Assembly: GCA_017456465.1 (NCBI GenBank) | Contig: JAFTJJ010000030.1 | Span: 1 to 5,929 of the forward strand | Source: Clostridia bacterium | Lineage (GTDB): Bacteria; Bacillota; Clostridia; Christensenellales; UBA1242 | Direction of reading: 5' to 3' | Length of the DNA stretch: 5,929 bases | Part shown: positions 1-5,929 of the stretch, piece after piece | Layout: each line of letters opens with the position of its first letter | How positions within the stretch are numbered: position 1 is the first letter of the stretch | The notes under the pieces: model-generated | The model's input: the letters and a program-made list of their open reading frames with translations, nothing else | Databases searched by the model: none | What the model was told of the DNA's origin: nothing | Translations under genes and position numbers: made by a program

Positions 1-853
1 CCATAAAGAATGCACTGTTTCCACAAGGAAGAACGATTCCCTCGTTCGTTGGAAGACCAATTTCATAGGCCTCGAATTTTCCCTTCTTGTCACCCAGTGC
101 CTTTTTCATCACATTTTCAAGAACCGTCGCGCCAAGCCCAGTGGTGTAACTGTTGATCAGCATGAAAAGCGGCTTGTCCGAAAGAACTTTTGATGCAAGC
201 TCAACAAAGTCAGCGAGATTGTCCTCAAGTTTCCAAACTTCTCCGTTTGTGCCCCTGCCATAACTTGGTGGGTCCATGATGATTCCGTCATAAAAATGCC
301 CACGCTTGATCTCGCGCTCAATAAATTTCCTGCAATCGTCAACAATATATCTGATTGGCTTGTCCTCGAGCCCTGAAAGCTTTGCGTTCTGCTTTGCACG
401 CTCAACCATGTTTTTTGCGCTGTCAACATGACACACACTCGCCCCTGCACTTGCACAGGCAACAGTTGCGCCACCTGTGTAAGCAAAAAGATTGAGAACA
501 CTTATTGGACGCTTCGCATCTTTGATCATTTGAATCATCCTGTCCCAGTTGTATGCTTGCTCTGGGAAAAGCCCCGTGTGCTTGAACCCCATTGGTTTCA
601 AAGCAAATGTCAGGTTTTTGTATGACACGTTCCACTCTTGTGGCATGTGTTTTTTTGTCTCCCACGCTCCACCACCAGTCGAACTTCTGTGATAATGCGC
701 ATTCAAATTTTTGTGCTTTGACAAATCCACATCAGCATGCCAAATGACTTGAGGATCTGGACGAAGCAAAACAATGTTTCCCCATCTCTCAAGCTTTTCA
801 CCGTCTCCTGTCGCGATGATTTCATAGTCCTTCCAGTCTTTTGTGTAATTCAT
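1..853 (-). CDS. class I SAM-dependent (rRNA-type) methyltransferase, 3' end beyond the window
   Basis: Transfers a methyl group from S-adenosylmethionine, probably to ribosomal RNA in the cytoplasm; the target base cannot be read from the sequence. I translated 284 residues from the ATG at 853-851. Visible are the SAM-binding motif NLFAYTGGAT (residues 121-130) in a Rossmann-type context, an acidic residue at the end of the next strand (HVD, 142-144) and the motif IV signature DPPSYGRG (194-201). GLFPEQ (94-99) is typical of the COG1092 / Methyltrans_SAM group to which RlmI belongs. The translation reaches LPCGNSAFF near the left edge; homologues end shortly after such an LPCG motif, so only a few residues should be missing. 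There is no N-terminal PUA domain, unlike E. coli RlmI, and I see no equivalent of the catalytic Cys motif of RlmI; INSYTTG (233-239) sits about where it would lie. The gene follows the CBS gene by 13 bases and is probably translationally coupled to it. The family assignment is firm; the substrate is not. Confidence 0.93.
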   Translation of the reverse strand, partial: MNYTKDWKDYEIIATGDGEKLERWGNIVLLRPDPQVIWHADVDLSKHKNLNAHYHRSSTGGGAWETKKHMPQEWNVSYKNLTFALKPMGFKHTGLFPEQAYNWDRMIQMIKDAKRPISVLNLFAYTGGATVACASAGASVCHVDSAKNMVERAKQNAKLSGLEDKPIRYIVDDCRKFIEREIKRGHFYDGIIMDPPSYGRGTNGEVWKLEDNLADFVELASKVLSDKPLFMLINSYTTGLGATVLENVMKKALGDKKGKFEAYEIGLPTNEGIVLPCGNSAFFM

Positions 854-860
854 TGGTCAA

Positions 861-866
861 CCCTTT
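861..866 (-). promoter_or_regulatory. ribosome binding site of the methyltransferase gene, touching the upstream stop codon
   Basis: On the minus strand, AAAGGG lies 7 bases before the ATG at 853 and directly follows the TAA stop (869-867) of the CBS gene. This supports ATG 853 as the start and suggests that ribosomes finishing the CBS gene can re-initiate here. Confidence 0.6.
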
Positions 867-1586
867 TTAATATCTGTCAATGATGGTCTGCATTTCAATT
901 GTGTCGTTTGCGACAACAACCCCAACAGGCTCTTCATCATAGTTTCCGTTTTTTGTAATGACAACAACACCAAGCTTCTTGTTTTGTTGAAACAAATAAA
1001 GCATGTTGTCAATGGTGATTGTCGCTGGCACAACTTCATAATGATTTGTTATATCTCTGACTGCAATGTTCTCACCCACTGTTCCGTTCATGAACATGTC
1101 AATGTCAACACCATCCAAAATGCACTTCCCAATTGCATCAATGATCATTTTTCTGTTGATGACTCCCACAAGAGTTTTGTGGTCATAAACAGGAACAACC
1201 GAATATCCCGATTTGTAAAGCTCAGCCATCACAAAAGATAACTTTGTGTCAACTGTCACACAAAAAACAGATCTTGCAGCAATCGAATCAACCACACGTG
1301 GTGGTGTTGTGACAAGCCTTGCAATTGACTCAAGCTTTTCCACAATTTCTTCGTTTGGCTCAGCAATGATGTTTGCGTCTGTGTTGTTGTGAACAATTGC
1401 GTTTCTGAGCCTTGCATAATCAATCAGGTCCTCTTTGTATTTCCTGATCACTGGACTCACTCCAGCAGTTTGCCTGATCATGTCAGAAAAAGACATTGAA
1501 CGCTTGATGTTATAAATTTCTCTCGCGCCTTGGTCAAGCCTGTTGTATGCTTCAATGAAACGCCTTGCATTTGGATTGTTTGCCAT
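867..1586 (-). CDS. tandem CBS-domain protein with N-terminal HEPN-like helical segment
   Basis: A 239-residue soluble protein with no signal peptide or membrane segment. Residues 1-95 look helical and contain RNAIVH (61-66), which matches the R-N-x3-H motif of HEPN domains, followed by an acidic helix around AEPNEEIVEKLE (75-86). Two CBS domains follow, at about 98-152 (ending LVGVINRK) and 172-236 (ending PVGVVVANDTIEM). Paired CBS domains usually bind adenine nucleotides and act as energy or ligand sensors. Here the ligand-contact positions are partly lost: the usual Thr/Ser and Asp after the Gly are Asn144 and Met147 in CBS1, and Val225 and Asp228 in CBS2, so any binding may be confined to one site. 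The start ATG at 1586 is preceded by AGGGGTGG with a 6-base spacer. The gene is first in an operon with the methyltransferase, from a promoter at 1616-1645. CBS domains are secure, the HEPN relation is inference, and the ligand and cellular role are unknown. Confidence 0.9.
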   Translation of the reverse strand: MANNPNARRFIEAYNRLDQGAREIYNIKRSMSFSDMIRQTAGVSPVIRKYKEDLIDYARLRNAIVHNNTDANIIAEPNEEIVEKLESIARLVTTPPRVVDSIAARSVFCVTVDTKLSFVMAELYKSGYSVVPVYDHKTLVGVINRKMIIDAIGKCILDGVDIDMFMNGTVGENIAVRDITNHYEVVPATITIDNMLYLFQQNKKLGVVVITKNGNYDEEPVGVVVANDTIEMQTIIDRY

Positions 1587-1592
1587 GCTCTG

Positions 1593-1600
1593 CCACCCCT
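1593..1600 (-). promoter_or_regulatory. ribosome binding site of the CBS-domain gene
   Basis: AGGGGTGG on the minus strand, 6 bases before ATG 1586, is the best Shine-Dalgarno match in the leader and fixes the start codon. Confidence 0.65.
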
Positions 1601-1615
1601 ACTTTTTATAATATC

Positions 1616-1645
1616 ATACTAACATATTATAAACATCAAAGTCAA
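1616..1645 (-). promoter_or_regulatory. sigma-A type promoter of the CBS-methyltransferase operon
   Basis: On the minus strand: -35 box TTGACT (1645-1640), 18-base spacer, -10 box TAGTAT (1621-1616) preceded by TGT, which fits an extended -10 element. Transcription would start near 1609, leaving a leader of about 20 bases. It lies back to back with the SRP RNA promoter, with an AT-rich stretch of about 50 bases between the two -35 boxes. Confidence 0.7.
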
Positions 1646-1695
1646 TTGTTTTCAAAAACCAACAATAAGAGCATAAATAATTTCATGAATAACCG

Positions 1696-1724
1696 TTGCA
1701 AAAAGCCAAAACTTGGTGTATAAT
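1696..1724 (+). promoter_or_regulatory. strong sigma-A type promoter of the SRP RNA gene
   Basis: -35 box TTGCAA (1696-1701), exactly 17 bases of spacer, and a consensus -10 box TATAAT (1719-1724). Seven bases downstream is position 1731, the first base of the closing helix of the SRP RNA, so the predicted start and the RNA's 5' end coincide. The AT-rich upstream stretch could serve as an UP element (inference). Confidence 0.85.
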
Positions 1725-1730
1725 TGCAGA

Positions 1731-2014
1731 AGTGTTACACTAAATGCGGGAAGCTAGCGGTGTCCTGTAACCCGAAATCCGCTATACGCGGGGCTGAAAG
1801 ACTTGCCGAGGTTTGGTGTATGGAAGGCTGAACATGGTGTGCGGTGATGATTCCAAGGTCCCATGCAATGCTCATTTGTGAACCGTGTCAGAGCTTGACG
1901 GCAGCAGCACTAAGCAAACTTGGAGCATGTGCCATGGGGTGGCTTTGGAGGAGCTTGCTACCACTGTCCCCGCTTCGGTGCATCAAATCAAAGCAAGCCG
2001 TGTAACACTTTTTT
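1731..2014 (+). ncRNA. ffs: signal recognition particle RNA, large bacterial type with Alu domain
   Basis: RNA component of the signal recognition particle, which with Ffh targets nascent membrane and secreted proteins to FtsY and the Sec translocon. About 280 nt, close to the 265-270 nt of Bacillus/Clostridium scRNA. The Alu domain is recognisable in the stretch around 1756-1796, including GTGTCCTGTAACCCGAAA and a CGCGGGG segment. The S domain carries the helix 8 core: GTGTCAG (1885-1891) on the 5' side and AGCAGCAC (1903-1910) on the 3' side, the conserved asymmetric loop that binds the Ffh M domain. TCCAAG (1852-1857) pairs with CTTGGA (1919-1924) below it. The ends pair perfectly (1731-1740 with 2000-2009, 10 bp), matching the helix 1 known from Bacillus and archaea, and a run of six T follows. 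The tip loop is UGAC (1896-1899) rather than the usual GGAA. The 3' end is set by the helix and T tract and may be a few bases off. Confidence 0.95.
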
Positions 2015-2073
2015 ATTCAAAAAATATTACTCCAAAAAATTTGAAAATATATTCATAAAAAATGAGATCAAAC

Positions 2074-2111
2074 AAAAAACATCGCAAATTTTTCATTGCG
2101 ATGTTTTTTTT
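2074..2111. terminator. bidirectional rho-independent terminator between convergent genes
   Basis: A 14-bp perfect inverted repeat (2074-2087 with 2096-2109) with an 8-base loop. The core pairing is ACATCGCAA with TTGCGATGT, and the outer pairs are A-T, so each strand ends in a U tract. It lies 60 bases after the SRP RNA and about 130 bases after the stop of the minus-strand surface-protein gene, so it can serve both. Confidence 0.85.
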
Positions 2112-2240
2112 GTTTTGTCATTACATTCATTATTTAACTTTAGAAATTAAAATGGCTACTCACCATCATCTTTAATTGCTTCACAAGGCAACTCTTGCAT
2201 TTCAACCGAATTTCATTCAAACAAAATGAAGAGGTTTCAT
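2112..2240. other. spacer between terminator and surface-protein stop codon, no gene seen
   Basis: AT-rich sequence with no convincing ORF, promoter or strong hairpin. It is presumably the 3' untranslated region of the minus-strand gene. Only weak short inverted repeats are present, for example ATTAAA with TTTAAT across about 20 bases. Confidence 0.5.
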
Positions 2241-3989
2241 CTATTCGTCATAATCATCCAACACATTCTCTTTCTTCTTTGATTTTAAAAGCATAATGGT
2301 CACCACAGCGCCAGAACACAAGAGCATAAACGCCATGACCCCATAAACAAACTTTTTTTGAAATCCATCTTTACCCATCGGTGAAACAAGCACACTCTCT
2401 CCAATCTGTTCCCCGCTTGCGGAGGTGCTCACAATGTCATATTTAGTCAAGAACTCTTCGAATTGACCAACTGTATAATTCATTCGTATTGCTCCGTTAA
2501 TGCCATAATGAGTACCTTCATTGCTTGGGGTAAATAGTGTGATCCCCGCATCGTTATACGACCTCCAATAATACTCTGTTGAACCGGAACCGTAATAATA
2601 CCAATTATCAGCCCATCCATCAGGAGTGTAATGAACGTAATTATAATCACAGAAAATATTCATTAGATTATCACATCCATAAAATGCACCCCTATTAATA
2701 GTTGTAACTGTCTGAGGAAGAAACAAATAACTTAAACCACTGCAGCCAGAAAATGAGTTTTGGCTCAATGTTTTAACATTATCTGAAAGAATAATAACTT
2801 TCACTTCCAAACAAAGCCTTGTTTGTGGCACTGTTTCCAATTCCACATATAACTTTTCGACCGTCAATCCGATGAATGCATCCTCGTCAATAGAAGTGAG
2901 TGTGTTTGGAATGGTCAATTCACTGAGTGTCACACCGTTGAAACAATAGTTTTCCACAGCTATCGAAGGTCCCAGATCCACATTTTTGAGCATAGGACAA
3001 TTTTCAAACGCACCAGCCCCTATGACGCACGCTGACTGAATGGTCACCGTCTCAAGATATTGTGATTCTGCAAATGCATATGCGTCAATATATTTCACAT
3101 TACTTGGAATTGTGATCGATGTAAGAGAAGATTTATCAAATGCCCTATTAGATATTCCATAAACATCTTCAGGGATTTCGATTTCTTTCTCTCCTCCCAA
3201 ATATGATTTTATATACTTTTTCCCGTTCACGGTCTCATACATAAAACCATTATTATTCACAAGTCCATTATATGTTTTTCTATCTATGCCCCAAAAAATA
3301 TTTACATCATCTGTCAACTCATTTTTTCTCCAGCCATCTTGAAATCCATCAAGTTCTGATGCTGTCTCAAAATATATTTTAATAAGATAGCAATTGATTT
3401 CTGAATCCCAACCACCTGCACCCGTAAATGGTCCAAACGTAAAAACACTAGTCAAGGTTGTGACACTTTTTGGAATAAATAAATATAACAAGTTTGTACA
3501 TCTTGCAAATGCTCCAGAATTGATTGTTTCAACTGAATCATCAATATAAACATCTTTCAAACTGTCACACGCAAAGAACGCATTTTGTGCAATAGACGTT
3601 CCATAAAAATATACAGTTTCCAATTTGCTACTGTAAGAGAAAACCGTGTTATTTGAATAAGTTGTCAATGTCACAATGTTGGCGCCACCAGCAAAATTAT
3701 CTTTCATTCCAACATTTGCAGTTGTCATAATTTGTAAAGTTGCTATATTTGTGCATCCCGAAAACACTGTGTTGTTGAGTGTGTCCGCACAAAAGGTCAA
3801 TTTCACAATTCCAGTACAATTTTCAAAAGCATAATCTCCAATTGGAGATTCATTCCCCTCACTGGCATTAAAATTATTCGGAATGTTCAAATCAGAAATT
3901 CCCGTACATCCAGCAAAGGCATATGCACCGATCTTATTTAATCCAGAAACATTATTAAATGTCAAACTAGTAATTTGTGAAAGACCTTC

Positions 3990-4085
3990 AAAACCATTGT
4001 CAGCAACATTACTGCTCGTTGTCAAGGATTGCAAACGCGCCCCACCACCAAACAGGTTTGCTGAAATTTCCAAAGTTGAATTCAA
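3990..4085 (-). repeat. LRR module copy C, sharing an exact 26-bp repeat with copy A
   Basis: Contains STLEISANLFGGGARL, where the repeat Cys is replaced by Gly, then SNVADNGF. The DNA at 3989-4014 is identical over 26 bases to 4856-4881. The offset is 867 bases, exactly 289 codons. It lies just downstream (gene sense) of the TGA stop. Confidence 0.8.
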
Positions 4086-4109
4086 AACCATCAAAGTACT
4101 TATGTTACT

Positions 4110-4112
4110 TCA
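4110..4112 (-). other. premature in-frame TGA in the LRR gene
   Basis: The translation reads DSTAFSC, stop, SNISTLMVLN. The stop sits at the conserved Cys of the A-F-x-x-C-x-x-L repeat pattern, so it is one base away from TGT or TGC. Confidence 0.85.
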
Positions 4113-4664
4113 ACAACTAAATGCTGTTGAATCAATGTTTGAAACACCGCTTCCAATCGTAAGATTTTCCATCACAGCACAATATGCCAACGCAGAATAG
4201 CCAATTTCTGTTGTTGTGTGTGGAATCGTCAAACTTGTAATTGGCTTGTTAAACAAACAATAACTGCCAAAAGTCACAATGTCAGTTGGCAACTTGGAAA
4301 AATCAGTCCCCATGCAAGTGTCAACCAAAACTTTGTTGCTGCTTCCATAAATCAAATTGTTGTCATAGTCCGTAAACAACTCATTATTGTCATCAATTTC
4401 AATTGTTGTCAGCAAAGAACATTGCAAAAATGGTGCTCCCAAAACATTCCTAACACTTGCAGGTATTCTCACACTTGTAATGTTTGTGTTATAAAAAGCA
4501 TAGGATTGAATGCTCTCAACGCCTTCATGCAAAGTGATTGACGTCAAACCTGTTTCTCGGAATGAATTTGCTCTAAGATCAATTCCTGTCACAACCCCTT
4601 CAGCTTGAGGTTGACCAACAACAAGTGTTTTGAGTGTTGAACATCCCCAAAACGCTGCTCCAAT

Positions 4665-4760
4665 TGCCCCAGCAGACGAGACATCACTGTTTGTGTGAAG
4701 AGTTTCAAGACTTGAACAGCCACCAAACATTTCTGCTGAAATTGTGAGAGCGCTTGTTTT
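4665..4760 (-). repeat. LRR module copy B (KTS...MFGGC), diverged
   Basis: Begins KTSALTISAEMFGGC and is clearly a paralogue of copy A in protein and DNA. Its second half (HTNSDVSSAG) has diverged from the SNVADNGF of the other two copies. Confidence 0.75.
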
Positions 4761-4856
4761 CACACTCAAATTCTTAATTGAATCCGCAAATGCCTCACTT
4801 CCAATGGTTAACACACTTTCAGAAATGGTCAAATTTTGAATCTGTGTTGCACTTGC

Positions 4857-4952
4857 AAAACCATTGTCAGCAACATTACTGTTTGTATCAAGGGTTAGAA
4901 GATTTGCACATCCACCGAACATTGATGCTGCAATTGTAAGATTGCTTGTCTT
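4857..4952 (-). repeat. LRR module copy A (KTS...MFGGC...SNVADNGF)
   Basis: A 32-codon protein module inside the LRR gene, beginning KTSNLTIAASMFGGC and ending SNVADNGF. Its last part includes a 26-bp stretch (4856-4881) that recurs exactly at 3989-4014 in copy C. The module begins 64 codons before copy B. Confidence 0.85.
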
Positions 4953-5711
4953 TACAACCAAATTTTCGAGAACAGATGGCGCATCGGGAATATCACATGC
5001 AAAAGCATAATCGCCAATTGTCTGAACGCCAGTGCCAATCGTTAAATTTTTCAACTTCGAACAACGATAAAACGCGCAGTAGTCAATTGTTTTCACACTG
5101 TTTGGAATCACAATCTCTTCAAGATTATAACAATAATTGAATGCACTTCGACCGATAGTCTCAAGCGCCGCTCCACTTGCAAAATTCAAATTTTCCAAAC
5201 CCAGACAGCGATAAAATGAACAATATCCAATTGTTTTCACGCTTGCAGAAACAGAAATCGAATTGAGTAATGTCAGGTTTGCAAAAGCATACATACCAAT
5301 ATTCTCAACACCATTTTCAATTTCTAAGCTTGTTATGTTTGGCGAAACACCAACACTATATTCCTGAGGATAAAACAAACCAGAAGGAACATTTTTCACA
5401 CTTGATCCAATCGTGACAGAAATTCCATCGCTTCGTGATCCAGCATTAGCAAAAACATTATTGTTGTGTACAGTATCAGAACCAACAAAACCAGCACAAT
5501 CAATTGCATTGAACACAATGGTTTCAAGTTTTGTGCAGCCCGCAAAAGCACTTGTTCCAATTTGCACAACCCCTTCACCAATTTCAACTCCCAAAAGTGA
5601 AGAGCAATTCTCAAATGCGCTTGCCCCAATAATCGCAACATTGTCTGGAATCACAAACACAGAATTAATATAACTTTGACCATAAAATGCAAAATCGGCA
5701 ATTTGAGTTAT

Positions 5712-5714
5712 TTA
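5712..5714 (-). other. premature in-frame TAA in the LRR gene
   Basis: The translation reads EKTVIQD, stop, ITQIADFAFYGQ. LRR repeats place a Ser here (D-S-I-T-x-I-A-x-x-A-F), so TAA is one C-to-A change away from TCA. Confidence 0.85.
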
Positions 5715-5907
5715 ATCCTGAATGACAGTTTTTTCGAATCCTTGATACAAAATCCCACCGTTGGTTGTCCCTTGTTTTCCACAAATTGCATAACCTCGAT
5801 CATCAAACACCAAATTGTTGTCATCAACTTGAATGCTTGAAACATTGCAGCATCCAATGAATGGAGCAACACCCAACACAGAGAGACTGTCTGGAATCGA
5901 TACTTTC

Positions 5908-5929
5908 ACAATCACGGAACAATCACGGA
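5908..5929. repeat. 11-bp tandem direct repeat at the window edge
   Basis: ACAATCACGGA occurs twice in a row (5908-5918 and 5919-5929) inside the LRR gene, ending at the last base of the window, so further copies cannot be excluded. In gene sense it encodes part of RDCSVIVKV, which fits the LRR pattern. Confidence 0.7.

Larger units (their letters stand above)
2241..5929 (-). pseudogene. BspA-like leucine-rich-repeat surface protein, interrupted by two in-frame stops; 5' end beyond the window
   Basis: One continuous frame of about 1,229 codons, entering from the right edge and ending at TAG (2243-2241). It consists of LRR_5 / BspA-type repeats of about 22-24 residues with the pattern IPxSVxxIxxxAFxxCxxLxxLxI, for example IPNSVKTIDYCAFYRC. 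BspA-like proteins are cell-surface adhesins or binding proteins, common in gut and oral bacteria. Two repeat blocks are separated by variable segments beginning DDNN (near 5820 and 4385). Two aromatic, Trp-containing inserts (about 3170-3400 and 2500-2665) resemble the W-rich linker seen in many BspA proteins. The C terminus has a membrane helix of about 22 residues (about 2286-2351) followed by KSKKK and an acidic tail, so the protein would be anchored by that helix with no LPXTG. The frame is broken by TAA (5714-5712) and TGA (4112-4110); repeats continue in the same frame across both. The Met/GTG codons after the stops lie inside repeats, without a convincing ribosome binding site. The signal peptide and promoter lie outside the window. 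Readthrough or sequence error remains possible. Confidence 0.88.

Noticed and set aside
157..665. Minus- and plus-strand ORFs of 65-114 residues
   Set aside because: They are other-frame shadows of the methyltransferase, whose own frame is open from 853 to the edge with clear family motifs.
2074..2111. Palindrome considered as an operator or attachment site
   Set aside because: Its position between convergent transcription units and its A/T tracts on both sides fit a bidirectional terminator better.
1920..2150. 76-residue plus-strand ORF
   Set aside because: It lies within the SRP RNA and its terminator; the protein has no recognisable features.
4110..4112. UGA read as selenocysteine, since it falls at a Cys position
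   Set aside because: No convincing SECIS-like hairpin directly follows, LRR surface proteins are not known selenoproteins, and the same gene also carries a TAA, which selenocysteine insertion cannot explain.
3883..5673. Plus-strand ORFs of 64-107 residues opposite the LRR gene
   Set aside because: Antisense shadows of repetitive coding sequence, without ribosome binding sites or family motifs.
2241..5915. Three separate surface-protein genes starting at 4094, 5660 and 5915
   Set aside because: All three are in one frame, their apparent starts lie inside LRR units without a convincing ribosome binding site, the 5915 start is a GTG within a repeat, and the sequence between the stops and the next starts also fits the repeat pattern.
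2241..5929. Reassigned stop codon (alternative genetic code)
   Set aside because: Trp is encoded by TGG, the two internal stops are different codons (TAA, TGA), both stop types occur only once inside the joined frame, and TAA ends the CBS gene normally.

Overview
The window looks like chromosomal DNA from a low-to-moderate GC Firmicute, probably a gut- or host-associated member of the Clostridia (inference). The evidence is a large SRP RNA with an Alu domain (the Bacillus/Clostridium type), a BspA-like leucine-rich-repeat surface protein, and strong sigma-A type promoters. The standard genetic code fits: TGG encodes Trp, and TAA, TGA and TAG all appear as stops.

Left part (1-1586, minus strand): a two-gene operon. 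The upstream gene encodes a 239-residue protein with two CBS domains and an N-terminal helical segment carrying an R-N-x3-H motif like that of HEPN domains. Thirteen bases later, with its ribosome binding site abutting the first gene's stop codon, starts a class I SAM-dependent methyltransferase related to rRNA cytosine methyltransferases. It runs off the left edge within a few residues of its expected end. This gene has no complete ORF in the window but is one of its clearest.

Middle (1587-2240): a divergent promoter region. A promoter with TTGACT and TAGTAT boxes drives the operon leftward. A promoter with TTGCAA, a 17-base spacer and a perfect TATAAT drives the SRP RNA rightward. The SRP RNA starts at about 1731 and closes with a perfect 10-bp helix ending at 2009, followed by a T tract. 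A 14-bp hairpin flanked by A and T tracts (2074-2111) can terminate transcription from both sides and separates the RNA gene from the convergent surface-protein gene.

Right part (2241-5929, minus strand): one long BspA-like LRR reading frame of about 1,229 codons that enters from the right edge and ends in a transmembrane anchor with a basic tail. It is interrupted by two in-frame stops, TAA at 5712-5714 and TGA at 4110-4112. The LRR pattern continues in the same frame across both, so the three apparent ORFs are pieces of one gene. It is best read as a decaying or recently inactivated surface protein, or as a sequence with two base errors. Two exact 26-bp repeats, 867 bp (289 codons) apart, bracket the TGA.

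I found no clearly new multi-gene system. The most interesting leads are the possible HEPN-CBS protein, the doubly stopped but otherwise intact surface gene, and an atypical UGAC loop in the SRP RNA.
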